From: Bacteroidales bacterium
GTDB taxonomy: Bacteria > Bacteroidota > Bacteroidia > Bacteroidales > UBA932
NCBI GenBank assembly: GCA_017619655.1
Contig: JAFZRV010000010.1
Coordinates: 1 to 64,000 of the forward strand
Reading direction: 5' to 3'
Length of the DNA stretch: 64,000 nucleotides
In this document: piece after piece, positions 1-9,264 of the stretch
Numbering within the stretch: position 1 is the stretch's first letter
How the letters are laid out: every line of letters begins with the position of its first letter
Position numbers and translations under genes: made by a program
Notes under the pieces: generated by a model
Database searches by the model: none
Seen by the model: the letters and a program-made list of their open reading frames with translations, nothing else
Told to the model about the DNA's origin: nothing

Positions 1-121
1 GCGCGAAGCCGTCTCCAAGATGAGTTTTCCATTGAGGGACGTGGGAGACTACCACGTTGATAGGCCGAAGATGTAAAGGCAGCAATGTCAAAGTCGATCG
101 GTACTAATATCCCGAATACTT
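1..121 (+). rRNA. 23S ribosomal RNA, 3' end (partial)
   Basis: The first bases carry the conserved last helices of a bacterial 23S rRNA, including the block ending in cggtactaatatcccg just before the molecule ends. Only the 3' end lies in the window. The exact mature end is estimated, because the partner strand of helix 1 at the 5' end is not visible. The 5S gene follows after about 75 bases, the normal order of an rrn operon. Confidence 0.85.
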
Positions 122-195
122 CGCTTGAGAGAAGAAGCATAGGTTGTGAGTAGGGAGTAATTATTAAGTTTTCTTTCTCCTAGAGATATAATGAA

Positions 196-291
<96 letters not shown>

Positions 292-304
<13 letters not shown>

Positions 305-378
305 CTTTGAGCCCCGGGCTAAAAAAAGCCTGGGGCTTTTTTTATGCCCGGAATTGGGCTCAAAGGTGCCGGCAACCT
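292..378. repeat. Inverted copy of the 5S 3' end flanking the terminator
   Basis: Positions 292-314 (the 3' end of 5S plus ten bases) reappear as a reverse complement at 356-378 with a single mismatch over 23 positions. The 41-nt spacer contains the terminator hairpin. If transcription read through the terminator, the 5S 3' strand could pair with this downstream copy instead of with its own 5' end. Confidence 0.85.
310..343 (+). terminator. Rho-independent terminator of the rrn operon
   Basis: An 11-bp stem, agccccgggct at 310-320 with agcctggggct at 327-337, has one G-T pair, a six-A loop and a run of T residues to 343. It lies six bases after the 5S gene and would end rrn transcription. 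Confidence 0.92.
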
Positions 379-724
379 GCCGGTTGCCGATTGGGTTTAC
401 CGAGGGGGCGTACCCCCTCGGCTCCCCTGAGTCGTACCTCCGAAATACCCGGCGCCATCAGGCGCTAGCGGAGGCCGTTGTGATGGCATTGAGCGATAGC
501 AGGCCGAAGCGGCAGGTCTGGGCGGAGCCCAGTAGACACCAATGGCGTACCCCCTCGGCTCCCCTGTGCTTCGCTCGTTTATCTTTTTTTGCTGCAATGT
601 ACACGGTTGATAGTCAGCCGTTTGTGAAATACCCTCCCCTCTTGCACGAGGGGAGATGTTTTTATATGTAGTTGATGGACAAGTGTGTAGATTGCAGGGA
701 TGATATGCAACGTTTGGGGCATTA
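344..724. other. Gene-free, repeat-rich region after the rrn operon
   Basis: No convincing gene is present. The stretch holds a short hairpin (cggcaacc 370-377 with ggttgccg 382-389), a near-perfect palindrome around 401-421, a small ggcgc-type hairpin at 452-465, a 23-bp direct repeat at 407-429 and 544-566, and a hairpin near 627-656 with arms cccctc and gagggg. Open frames across it overlap these repeats, have no recognisable start context and resemble no family I know. Confidence 0.6.
407..566 (+). repeat. 23-bp direct repeat pair (407-429 and 544-566)
   Basis: The same 23 bases, beginning ggcgtaccccctcgg and ending ctcccctg, occur at 407-429 and 544-566 without mismatch, 137 bp apart. 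The first copy is also half of a palindrome. This may be the remnant of a local duplication. Confidence 0.8.
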
Positions 725-756
725 TTTGCATCTTAGGGAGAGAATAGCTATTTTTA
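725..756 (+). promoter_or_regulatory. Promoter of the serpin gene
   Basis: TTTG at 725-728, a 20-nt spacer, then TATTTTTA at 749-756. This matches the Bacteroidetes pattern TTTG-N19-21-TAnnTTTG except for the final base of the -7 box. The serpin ATG follows 16 nt later. Confidence 0.55.
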
Positions 757-772
757 TGAAAACATTGGTGTC

Positions 773-2005
773 ATGAGGATCCGTTATATTGTTTCGTTTG
801 TTGTTGGTCTGCTGTTATTGGTCGGCTGTAATCCGATAGAGCAGCAGGAGGGGAATATTGAATTTCAACCGATTGTGCTGACGAAAAGCCAGCAGGCGGT
901 GGTGGCGCAGGGCGACGCCTTCGCGCTGGATTTCCTGCGTGTCACATCGCAGCAAATTCCCGATTCGAACCTCTTCCTTTCGCCGATGAGCGCCTCCATG
1001 CTCTGCTGTATGCTGGCCAATGGGGCGGAAGGAGAAACCTATGCCGAGATTGTCAAAGCCATCGGCATGGACGGTTTCACCATCGACCAGGTCAACGATT
1101 GTTACGGAAGCTTGGTCGGCTCCTTGTTGCAGGCCGACCGGAGCGTCTCGCTCTCGCTGGCCAATTCCATCTGGGCGGCAAACGGGTTGGATGTGCTGTC
1201 ATCGTTCAAGAGACAAATGTCGTGGATTTACCTGGCCGATACCTATGTCGTTGATTTCGGACAGTCCGCCACCCTGAAACGCATCAACGACTGGTGCAGT
1301 GAAAAGACGAAAGGCCTGATTCCGAAGATGTTCGACGAATTGGACGCCCAGGTGCAGATGATCCTGATCAACGCCTTGTATTTCAAAGCGAAGTGGAAAA
1401 TCCAGTTCTCCAAGGACCAGACGGTCGCCGGCCCCTTCACCACTGTTGAAGGAAAACAGACGCAGGCTGATTTCATGGTCGCTTCCAGCGATGCCTTTAC
1501 CGGATATCAGGATGAAGCGGTGAGCGTTCTCCGCATGCCCTACGGCAACGGCGCCTTCGAGATGGAGGCCATCATGCCCAACGGCAAAGACTTCAGCGGC
1601 TTCCTGAAAGCCCTGACGCCTGAACGCCTGGCTGCCTGGGATGGCAACAACACGACGAAGATCATCGATGTCCGTTTCCCGAAATTCAAGGCGGAGTTCG
1701 ATACGGAGGAGCAACTGGTCCCGATCATGCAGAAGCTGGGGATGGTGAAAGCGTTTTCTTCAACAGCCGCCCAGTTTGGTAAGATGTCTTCTACCTTCCT
1801 GTATATCAGCAATATGCGGCAGAAAACCTATGTCAGTGTCGACGAGGAGGGAACGGAGGCCGCGGCCGTGACCATCGCTGAAATGCGGAAAAACGGCGTG
1901 TCGGTGTCCAGCAACACGCAGATGGTCTTCAACCGTCCGTTCGTTTACCTGATCCGGGAAAAGAGTACCGGCGCTATCCTGTTCGCCGGCCTTAAGCTGA
2001 AGTAG
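773..2005 (+). CDS. Serpin family serine/cysteine protease inhibitor, lipoprotein
   Basis: The 410-residue protein begins with a signal peptide ending in the lipobox LVGC (Cys19), so it should be lipid-anchored and outward facing. The serpin fold is clear: the C-terminal signature from about residue 386 (FNRPFVYLIRE) and a hinge EEGTEAAAVT at 358-367. Small residues in the hinge mark an inhibitory serpin, which traps its target protease by loop insertion. Counting from the hinge puts the scissile bond near Asn374-Gly375, with Arg372 and Lys373 just before it, so a trypsin-like target is possible but unproven. It stands alone after the rrn operon, and its last 14 bases overlap the 3' end of the convergent antiporter gene. 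Family assignment is firm; the target protease is unknown. Confidence 0.93.
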   Translation: MRIRYIVSFVVGLLLLVGCNPIEQQEGNIEFQPIVLTKSQQAVVAQGDAFALDFLRVTSQQIPDSNLFLSPMSASMLCCMLANGAEGETYAEIVKAIGMDGFTIDQVNDCYGSLVGSLLQADRSVSLSLANSIWAANGLDVLSSFKRQMSWIYLADTYVVDFGQSATLKRINDWCSEKTKGLIPKMFDELDAQVQMILINALYFKAKWKIQFSKDQTVAGPFTTVEGKQTQADFMVASSDAFTGYQDEAVSVLRMPYGNGAFEMEAIMPNGKDFSGFLKALTPERLAAWDGNNTTKIIDVRFPKFKAEFDTEEQLVPIMQKLGMVKAFSSTAAQFGKMSSTFLYISNMRQKTYVSVDEEGTEAAAVTIAEMRKNGVSVSSNTQMVFNRPFVYLIREKSTGAILFAGLKLK

Positions 2006-3404
2006 ATTTCTTCTCCTTTCTGGTTTCCAGCAGGATCAGCAGGGAGCCGAGCAGGCCTGCGCACAGCGAGCCCATCAGCACGGCGACCTTGCCCATGTCC
2101 TGCAGCATGTCCATCACCTCCGGTGTCTGGTCGGTGAAGGACAGCGTATCCACGAAAATCGACATGGTGAAGCCGATACCGCCCAGGCAGGCGACGGCGA
2201 TAAGCCGTTTCCAGGTCGCATGGGCCGGCATCTGGCCGACTTTGGCCTTGACGGCGATGAAGCTGGCCAGGGAAATGCCGATCGGTTTGCCGATCAGCAG
2301 CCCGAGGAAGATACCCATGCCCACGCTGCCCAGCACGTGGGAATACTGGAAGACATTGAAGAAGGAAGGGTCGGTGATCCGGACACCGGCATTGGCCAGG
2401 GCGAAGATCGGCATGATGACGTAGCTTACCCAGGGTGCGAGTGCATGCTCCAGCCGGTAGCTGAGGCCGATGCAGTTTTTGGAAGTGCTGCTCAGGCGCC
2501 AGAGCGCCACGCGCTGCGTGAAGTTGGGGAAATCTTCGCCGTTCGGCATCATGTCGCCCTCTTTCAGCCGGGCGATGTAGAGTTTATGTTTCCGGAAGAA
2601 GTATTCCTTGGAGTAGCGCGGCTGCATCGGGATGAGCAGGGCCATCACCACGCCCGACATCGTGGCGTGGATGCCGGAATAATAAAACAGGATCCACAGG
2701 GCGATGGCGGGAATGAAATAATACCAGGGACGGGTCTCGCCCGTGATGTTCATCCAGGCGATGAAGGCGACCAGGATGGCGGAAAGGCCCAGGTACAGGA
2801 AATTGATGTCCCCGCCATAGAAAAGGGCGACGACAAGGATGGCGATCAGGTCGTCGGCAATGGCCAGCGCCGTCAGGAAAACTTTCAGGGAGACGGGCAC
2901 CCGTTTGCCCAGGATGGCCAGGATGCCCACGGCGAAGGCGATGTCCGTAGCCGTGGGGATGCCCCAGCCGGAAGCCGCGGCCGTCCCATGATTGACCAGG
3001 AAATAGATGAAGGCAGGCACCATCACGCCGCCGAAAGCGGCGATAACCGGCATGACGGCCTTTTTCGGGGAACTGAGTTCCCCGCAGACCACTTCCCGCT
3101 TGATCTCGAGTCCCACCGTGAAGAAGAACACGACCATCAGAATGTCGTTGATGAACTTCTCGACGGTCATTCCGTCGGGGAAAGAGAAACCATGTCCGCT
3201 CGGTGAAAGAACGGAGATGCGCAGACTGGTTTCCAGAATATGGAAATAGTGCTCGCGTGTGGCCGGCAGGTTGGCCAGCAGCATGGCGATGACCACGCAA
3301 ATCAGCAGGATGACGCCCTGGATCCATGCCAGGTTCAGCAGTTTCCGGCGGCGTGTATACAGGTTGACCTGCGCTTTTTTCCAAAGATAGATGGGACGTA
3401 TCAT
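1992..3404 (-). CDS. nhaA: Na+/H+ antiporter NhaA
   Basis: This 470-residue inner-membrane protein has the hallmarks of NhaA: ATDIAFA with Asp154 and ADDLIAI with Asp184-Asp185, corresponding to the Asp133 and Asp163/Asp164 transport residues of the E. coli protein. It exchanges internal Na+ for external H+. It is longer than the roughly 390 residues of E. coli NhaA, with an extra N-terminal basic stretch and a longer hydrophilic loop near the middle. It starts 16 nt after the C69 peptidase stop on the same strand, so it is probably the distal gene of the V-ATPase transcript. Its stop overlaps the 3' end of the serpin gene. Confidence 0.95.
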   Translation of the reverse strand: MIRPIYLWKKAQVNLYTRRRKLLNLAWIQGVILLICVVIAMLLANLPATREHYFHILETSLRISVLSPSGHGFSFPDGMTVEKFINDILMVVFFFTVGLEIKREVVCGELSSPKKAVMPVIAAFGGVMVPAFIYFLVNHGTAAASGWGIPTATDIAFAVGILAILGKRVPVSLKVFLTALAIADDLIAILVVALFYGGDINFLYLGLSAILVAFIAWMNITGETRPWYYFIPAIALWILFYYSGIHATMSGVVMALLIPMQPRYSKEYFFRKHKLYIARLKEGDMMPNGEDFPNFTQRVALWRLSSTSKNCIGLSYRLEHALAPWVSYVIMPIFALANAGVRITDPSFFNVFQYSHVLGSVGMGIFLGLLIGKPIGISLASFIAVKAKVGQMPAHATWKRLIAVACLGGIGFTMSIFVDTLSFTDQTPEVMDMLQDMGKVAVLMGSLCAGLLGSLLILLETRKEKKSTSA

Positions 3405-3420
3405 GCTAGTTTGTCAATCT

Positions 3421-5079
3421 TTATCGGACTTTGAGAAGGGCGCCGTTGTCATTGACGATGGCACGTTTGAATTTTTCGCTGTACCCGGGCCAGTCGGGCG
3501 ACACCGGGATGTAGTCGACGCTGCCGTTGGTCTTGAAGGAGCCGTCTTCGTTCTGGCGCTTGACCGTGCCGTCCATGTATTTCAGCAGCAGGTACTGGTC
3601 GAGCAGCTGCCATTTCTCAAACAGCGCATCCGCTTCCCGGACCGAGAAGTCCGTCAGGTATTTCAGCTGTTTTTTCTCCGACTTGATGGCCAGGGCCTGC
3701 CGGTCGCAGGCCGCCACTTTCTGCAGCATCTCCTGCTCATGCGCAGCAATCTTCTCCTGGACCTCCAGACCCACGGGGTTGTAGCGCAGGTAGGCGAACT
3801 GGGCGATGCGGTTGTTGAGCCAGAACATCGAAGTGGGGGAGTATTCCACCATGGAGCCGTTGCCCAGCGCGTAGTGCCAGGAAACGGCGCGGGATGCCGA
3901 ATATACGGGCGTCAGGGCCGAGGTGCCGGCGTCGTCGACGGCAAACCAGAACAGGCCGCCGACTGCGTCGGGCAGCCAGCCGCGGCACTGGGCCACGAAC
4001 CAGAAACCGGTCTGCTGCGTGCAGATGGGGCGGGCGTTGGAGTATTTCACGCCGTCCACCGTCCAGTCGTTCTGTTTCCAGCGATAGGGGGTCTCGTTGC
4101 TACCGGCGCCAATGTCCTTGGTCATGTCGAAAGGCGTGCCTTCGTAGTGGTCGCGCATCATCGTGGCCAGGTCGAGCACGGATAGCCTGGCTTTGGGCTT
4201 CACGTAGAGCGGCATCCGGTTCTTCGGGTTGTCGGCCATGGCGAAATCGAGATACTGGTTCATGTCGAGATCGCCCCAACGGTTGAAGAAGCTCCAGACG
4301 CGGGCCTCGCAGTTGCGCATCAGCGAGAAGGAGAGCGGGCAGTAGGTGTCGGCGAAGCTGAAATCTTCGTCGGAACCCTCGTAAATGCCGATTTCCCGGG
4401 CGTGGGAGATCACGTCGGGCGCGTAGAGGCAGTTGTCCGGATCGTTTTTCGGGAAGGTGGTGATGCGGGCGCAGTTGGCATGGGCGGAGATGTAGCCGTC
4501 CGGGATGCGGACCGCCACCCACACGATGCCCTTGTTGCGGTTCACGCCGTCCACCACGTCGGGCTTCTTGGCGATGACCTCCAGGATCCAGGCCTCTTCG
4601 GTATCGGCGAAACTCAGCGACTCGCCGGAAGAGGCGTAGCCGAATTCATTGGCCAGTGCGACGAATAGTTCGATGGCCTCGCGGGCCTTCCTGCAGCGCT
4701 GCAGGCAGATGTATTCCAGCGAGCCGTAGTCCACGATGCCCTGCGGGTCGCGCAGTTCCGGACGGCCGCCCCAGGTGGTCTCGCCGATGACGAGCTGGTG
4801 CTCGTTCATGTTGCCGATCACGTTGTAGGTGTACGGCGCCTCGGGGATTTCGCCCAGGTAGTGGTCCTGGCCCCATTGCAGGATGCGGCGCATTTCCCCG
4901 GCCTTGTGTTTCCCGGCCGGGTAGTGGACCAGCGTGCCGTAGCGGGTATAGGAATCCGCTGCATAGGTCACCATCACGGAACCGTCGACCGACGCTCCCT
5001 TGGTGACGATCAGGTTGGTACAGGCATATCCGGCTGTCACCGACAGCGTCAGGATCAAGGTCAGGAAAAGTCGTCGCAT
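3421..5079 (-). CDS. C69 family dipeptidase
   Basis: The 552-residue protein has a signal peptide ending YA before CTNLIVTKGAS. Cys20 would become the N-terminal nucleophile after cleavage, the expected arrangement for C69 (PepD-type) Ntn hydrolases. Such enzymes hydrolyse dipeptides, and export implies action in the periplasm. Later segments typical of the family include ADTEEAWILEV (about residue 160) and the N-rich YAPDVISHAREIGIY region. The start lies eight bases after the stop of V-ATPase subunit K, so co-transcription is likely. The functional link to the ATPase is unclear. Confidence 0.9.
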   Translation of the reverse strand: MRRLFLTLILTLSVTAGYACTNLIVTKGASVDGSVMVTYAADSYTRYGTLVHYPAGKHKAGEMRRILQWGQDHYLGEIPEAPYTYNVIGNMNEHQLVIGETTWGGRPELRDPQGIVDYGSLEYICLQRCRKAREAIELFVALANEFGYASSGESLSFADTEEAWILEVIAKKPDVVDGVNRNKGIVWVAVRIPDGYISAHANCARITTFPKNDPDNCLYAPDVISHAREIGIYEGSDEDFSFADTYCPLSFSLMRNCEARVWSFFNRWGDLDMNQYLDFAMADNPKNRMPLYVKPKARLSVLDLATMMRDHYEGTPFDMTKDIGAGSNETPYRWKQNDWTVDGVKYSNARPICTQQTGFWFVAQCRGWLPDAVGGLFWFAVDDAGTSALTPVYSASRAVSWHYALGNGSMVEYSPTSMFWLNNRIAQFAYLRYNPVGLEVQEKIAAHEQEMLQKVAACDRQALAIKSEKKQLKYLTDFSVREADALFEKWQLLDQYLLLKYMDGTVKRQNEDGSFKTNGSVDYIPVSPDWPGYSEKFKRAIVNDNGALLKVR

Positions 5080-5087
5080 AGGAAGGA

Positions 5088-5537
<450 letters not shown>

Positions 5538-5545
5538 TTATTTGT

Positions 5546-7333
5546 TTACTCTTTGATTTCGTTGGTGAGGGGATCATATTGCGTGCCCTTTCCTTCGTAA
5601 CCGCTGTTCTTGAAGTATTCCACAAAGGTCAGACGCAACGGGTGGACGAAGGCGCCCAGGCAGCTCATGGCGAAGTTCAACCCGTGGCCGAGCAGGACGA
5701 TCAGCAGGAAGAAAGGCCACTGCCAGGTCGGGTTGTCGCCGAGCACCATCTTGCCCAGGTCGTTGAAGGCCGCGCCCAGCATGCCGCCGGCCAGGCCGAG
5801 GGCATAGAGTCGGATGTAGCTCAGCACGTCGCCCAGGATGCCGGTAGCCATCTGGTAGCTGTCCCAGAGGCCTGCACCCACGTTGAGCAGGGGATTGCGT
5901 CCCGGCTTGTTGAAGATGAAGATGCCCAGGAAGGACAGCACGCCGACCGCGATGACCGCGATCTTCGTGGCGGTTTCGTCGAGCACGCTCGTCAGTGCGA
6001 GGCCGGCGACGATGATGCCGCCGACGACCAGGATGACCCAGCCCCAGGTGGAGATGGCCTCCTTGAAGCCGGCCCGCTTCGTGATGCCGACAGCCTTGAT
6101 GACCATGGCCAGGCAGATGTGGAAGACACCGATGGCGATGGCGGCGACCATGGCCAGGTCGTAGGAAGCCCCGCCGAGTTCGATCTTGCCCACCAGCATG
6201 ATATTCCGCAGGCCTTCCGGGATCCAGGACACTTCTTTCAGGTTGATGCCGAAGAAGGTGCCCAGCAGGATGCCGACGAAGAAGGTGCCGACGCCCAGCG
6301 TGGTGACGAGGCGCCAGTGTTTCTTCAGCCCCAGCAGGTCGAAGTCCTCCTTCTTCCACAGCAGCAGGCCCAGCGCGATGAGCAGCAGGCCGTAGCCCGC
6401 GTCGCCCATGCAGAACGACCAGAACAGCAGGAAGAACGGCGCCAGGACCGGCGTCGGGTCGAATTCGTCGTAGACGGGCATGCCGTACATGCCGGTCAGG
6501 GTCTCGAAGTTGCGCGCGAACCAGTTGTTCTTCAGCAGGATGGGCGGGTTGTCCTCCGCCTTGGCCGGTTCGGCCACATAATAGATGGACTGCTGGTCGA
6601 GCGCCGCCTGCAGCCGCGCGTCCTCTTCCGTCGGGGCGAAGCCGGTCAGCACGGAGATATAATCGTCCGCAACCAGCGTGGAGCTGCTCTGCGCCAGGTA
6701 GCGCTGCAGTTCCTGCGCCTTGGCGGCATAGACCTGCCGGATGAGGGGAAGTTCTTCTTCCTTACGGACGACCATGGCTTCCTCCCGGCGCTTGACGGAC
6801 TCTTTCAACGCGGAAATCTGCGTGGCCAGTTCGCCGAGCGACTCGACGGCCACGTGTGTGCGAGGAACCTGGAAGTTGTTGGAACCTTCCGAAGCCCGGT
6901 CCACGCGGATGAAGCGCACGTCCTTCTCGTCGCGGTCGATCTCCACGATGGCGTATTGCTGGTCCCAGGCGGGATTGAATTTCTTGACGGGGACGGTATG
7001 GTAGTTGAGCCGGCAGCCCGCGTCGCGCAGGGCCTTCACCTTGTCGGGATCCACGTCGCCCCAGTGCTGCTTCTCAGCATAGGCCTCTTCGGCCGCCGCG
7101 AGTTTCGCGCAGAGGTTGTGGTGCTGCTCGTCGCGGGAGAAGTCGCAACGCTCGATGACGTCGATCTCCTTGCGCAGGGTTTCGGCTTCGCGGTAGAGCT
7201 TGCCGGAAGCGGCGTCGACCGGCTTGCGGGAGCGGGTGATGTCGAGCACGCCCAGATCCTGGATGTCGCGGAGGAAGGCTTCCGTGTCGCTGCTCAGGAG
7301 CAGGAACGTGTACTTGGTCATTTTCGTGATCAT
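5546..7333 (-). CDS. ntpI: V-type ATP synthase subunit I (stator/ion channel)
   Basis: The 595-residue protein has a soluble, coiled-coil-rich N-terminal half and a C-terminal half with about seven membrane helices, the layout of the a/I subunit. The first hydrophobic segment, FFLLFWSFCMGDAGYG, is typical of the family, as is the SYIRLYALGLAGG helix that holds the channel Arg facing the rotor. It anchors the peripheral stalk and forms the ion half-channels. Its ATG overlaps the subunit D stop (ATGA at 7330-7333), indicating translational coupling. Confidence 0.95.
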   Translation of the reverse strand: MITKMTKYTFLLLSSDTEAFLRDIQDLGVLDITRSRKPVDAASGKLYREAETLRKEIDVIERCDFSRDEQHHNLCAKLAAAEEAYAEKQHWGDVDPDKVKALRDAGCRLNYHTVPVKKFNPAWDQQYAIVEIDRDEKDVRFIRVDRASEGSNNFQVPRTHVAVESLGELATQISALKESVKRREEAMVVRKEEELPLIRQVYAAKAQELQRYLAQSSSTLVADDYISVLTGFAPTEEDARLQAALDQQSIYYVAEPAKAEDNPPILLKNNWFARNFETLTGMYGMPVYDEFDPTPVLAPFFLLFWSFCMGDAGYGLLLIALGLLLWKKEDFDLLGLKKHWRLVTTLGVGTFFVGILLGTFFGINLKEVSWIPEGLRNIMLVGKIELGGASYDLAMVAAIAIGVFHICLAMVIKAVGITKRAGFKEAISTWGWVILVVGGIIVAGLALTSVLDETATKIAVIAVGVLSFLGIFIFNKPGRNPLLNVGAGLWDSYQMATGILGDVLSYIRLYALGLAGGMLGAAFNDLGKMVLGDNPTWQWPFFLLIVLLGHGLNFAMSCLGAFVHPLRLTFVEYFKNSGYEGKGTQYDPLTNEIKE

Positions 7334-7938
7334 GCCTCTTCCTCCTCTTCTTCCTGCTGGTGACGGTTCTTGACGATCTTTTGGGACGCCTTGGAGAGGT
7401 TTTCCTCGTCTTCCATGAAGCGCTTGATCTTGCGGATGGCTTCCTGGTAGCCCGGAATCTGGACCTTCTCGTAGAGATTCACCTTCTGGGTGGTCTTCTT
7501 GCGCTGGAATTCCAGGATCCGACTCTTCTCGGCAAAGACTTCGCTCTCGATGCCGAGCTGGGCCAGTTTCTTGAGGATCGCCACGCCTTCACTGTACCAC
7601 ATCGGCTTGGCGAAGGCATCGAACGGCTTGACGTCGTAGATGACCTGCCTGAGTTCCGGCGTGCGGACGCCGGCCACCTTGACGATCGCCAGCTCCACGT
7701 CCTTCACGGAAATCAGCCCGGGTTCGAACTCGTTCCAGAGCCCGGCCATGTAGTCGTAGGCCTGGAGGGCCTGTTCGAGTTCGCGCTGGAGCCGTTCCGA
7801 TTCGGCCTTGGCTGCGATCACGCTCACGCGCAGGGCCGACTCCTTGTTCTTCAGGGTCGGAAGCGCCCGCTCGCGAACCTTCAGCTGCTTGCCGAGGTTG
7901 GTCAGGGAAGTCTTGTTATATTGAAACTTGATAGCCAT
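7330..7938 (-). CDS. ntpD: V-type ATP synthase subunit D (central stalk)
   Basis: This 202-residue, mostly helical protein begins AIKFQYNKTSLTNLGKQLKVRERALPTLKNKESAL; the leading and trailing antiparallel helices form the rotating shaft inside the A3B3 head. The C-terminus ends in a poly-Glu tract. It sits between B and I with a three-base gap to B and an ATGA overlap with I. The subunit assignment follows from this order and the helical pattern. Confidence 0.9.
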   Translation of the reverse strand: MAIKFQYNKTSLTNLGKQLKVRERALPTLKNKESALRVSVIAAKAESERLQRELEQALQAYDYMAGLWNEFEPGLISVKDVELAIVKVAGVRTPELRQVIYDVKPFDAFAKPMWYSEGVAILKKLAQLGIESEVFAEKSRILEFQRKKTTQKVNLYEKVQIPGYQEAIRKIKRFMEDEENLSKASQKIVKNRHQQEEEEEEA

Positions 7939-7941
7939 ACG

Positions 7942-9264
7942 TTATTGGGCAGGCCAGTATTTGTCGATCATCGCCTGCTTGATGCCGGTCTCGGCCGGGC
8001 TGAAATACCGGGCGAAGAGCTTCCAGCAGGTGTCGAGCATCTCGGTCAGGCCGATGTTCACGTCGATCGAGAGGATCTCCACGGCGTAGTCCTTGGCGTA
8101 ATCGAGGCAGCGGCGGTCGTAGTCGGAAAGGTCGAAACCGTTCTCCAGCTTGGTCTTGGCGTTCTGTGCGTCGGCGTAGAGGCGCACGGAGGCGTTCATC
8201 ACCTGCGAGTGGTCCTCGCGGGTCTGCTTGCCCTGCACGAGCTGCTTCAGGCGGGAGAGGGAGCGGAACGGGTCGATGATGACCTTGCCCGTGTCGGTGT
8301 CGGCACGCAGGTAGAGCTGGCCTTCCGTGATGTAGCCGGTGTTGTCGGGGATGGCGTGGGTGATGTCGCCGTCGTTCAGCGTAGTGACGGCGATGATGGT
8401 GATGGAACCGCCGCTGGGCAGCTGAACGGCCTTCTCGTAGATCTTGGCCAGGTCGGAATAGAGCGAGCCCGGCATCGAGTCCTTCGACGGAATCTGGTCC
8501 ATGCGGTTGCTCACGATGCTCAGCGCGTCGGCGTAGAGGGTCATGTCGGTGAGCAGCACCAGCACTTTCTCGTTCTTGTCCACGGCGAAATATTCGGCCG
8601 CCGTCAGCGCCATGTCGGGGATCAGCAGGCGTTCCACCGGCGGCTGCTCGGTGGTGTTGACGAAGCTGATGATCTTGTTGAGGGCGCCCGCGCTCTCGAA
8701 TTCGTGGCGGAAGTAGAGATAGTCGTCGTTCGAGAGGCCCATGCCGCCGAGGATGATCTTGTCCACGTCGGCGCGGAGGGCCACCTGGGCCATCACGGCG
8801 TTATAGGGCTGGTCCGGGTCGGCGAAGAAAGGAATCTTCTGGCCGGAGACCAGGGTATTGTTCAGGTCGATGCCGGCAATGCCGGTCGGAATGAGCTGCG
8901 AGGGCTGCTTGCGCTTGTACGGGTTGACGGAAGGACCGCCGATCTGGCGTTTTTCGCCCTCCACTTTCGGACCGCCGTCGATGGGGTCTCCGTAGGCGTT
9001 GAAGAAACGGCCCGAGAGCGCTTCGCTCACCTGGATCGTCGGCGGTTCGCCGCGGAACAGCACTTCGGCGTTGGTGGGGATACCCTCCGTGCCCGCGAAT
9101 ACCTGCAGGGTGATCAGGTCACCCTTGATCTTGACGACCTGCGCCAGACGGCCGTCGACCGTGGCCAGCTCGTCGTTGCTCACGCCCTGCGCGCGCAGGG
9201 TCACCGTAGCCTTGGTGATGGCTTCGAGCCGGGTATAGGTTCTCTGGAATGCTTTACTGCTCAT
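7942..9264 (-). CDS. ntpB: V-type ATP synthase subunit B (non-catalytic)
   Basis: The predicted 440-residue protein begins MSSKAFQRTYTRLEAITKA. An upstream in-frame start nine codons earlier lies deeper inside subunit A and is less likely. It is a RecA-fold nucleotide-binding subunit that lacks the P-loop of subunit A, as B subunits do, and alternates with A in the head. Typical stretches are RFFNAYGDPIDGGP, IPTGIAGIDLNNTLVSGQKIP and SLYSDLAKIYEKAV. Its start overlaps the end of subunit A by 11 bases. Confidence 0.95.
   Translation of the reverse strand: MSSKAFQRTYTRLEAITKATVTLRAQGVSNDELATVDGRLAQVVKIKGDLITLQVFAGTEGIPTNAEVLFRGEPPTIQVSEALSGRFFNAYGDPIDGGPKVEGEKRQIGGPSVNPYKRKQPSQLIPTGIAGIDLNNTLVSGQKIPFFADPDQPYNAVMAQVALRADVDKIILGGMGLSNDDYLYFRHEFESAGALNKIISFVNTTEQPPVERLLIPDMALTAAEYFAVDKNEKVLVLLTDMTLYADALSIVSNRMDQIPSKDSMPGSLYSDLAKIYEKAVQLPSGGSITIIAVTTLNDGDITHAIPDNTGYITEGQLYLRADTDTGKVIIDPFRSLSRLKQLVQGKQTREDHSQVMNASVRLYADAQNAKTKLENGFDLSDYDRRCLDYAKDYAVEILSIDVNIGLTEMLDTCWKLFARYFSPAETGIKQAMIDKYWPAQ

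Noticed and set aside
354-671. A 105-codon frame after the rrn terminator
   Set aside because: It is built over the palindromes and the 23-bp direct repeat and has no recognisable domain or start context.
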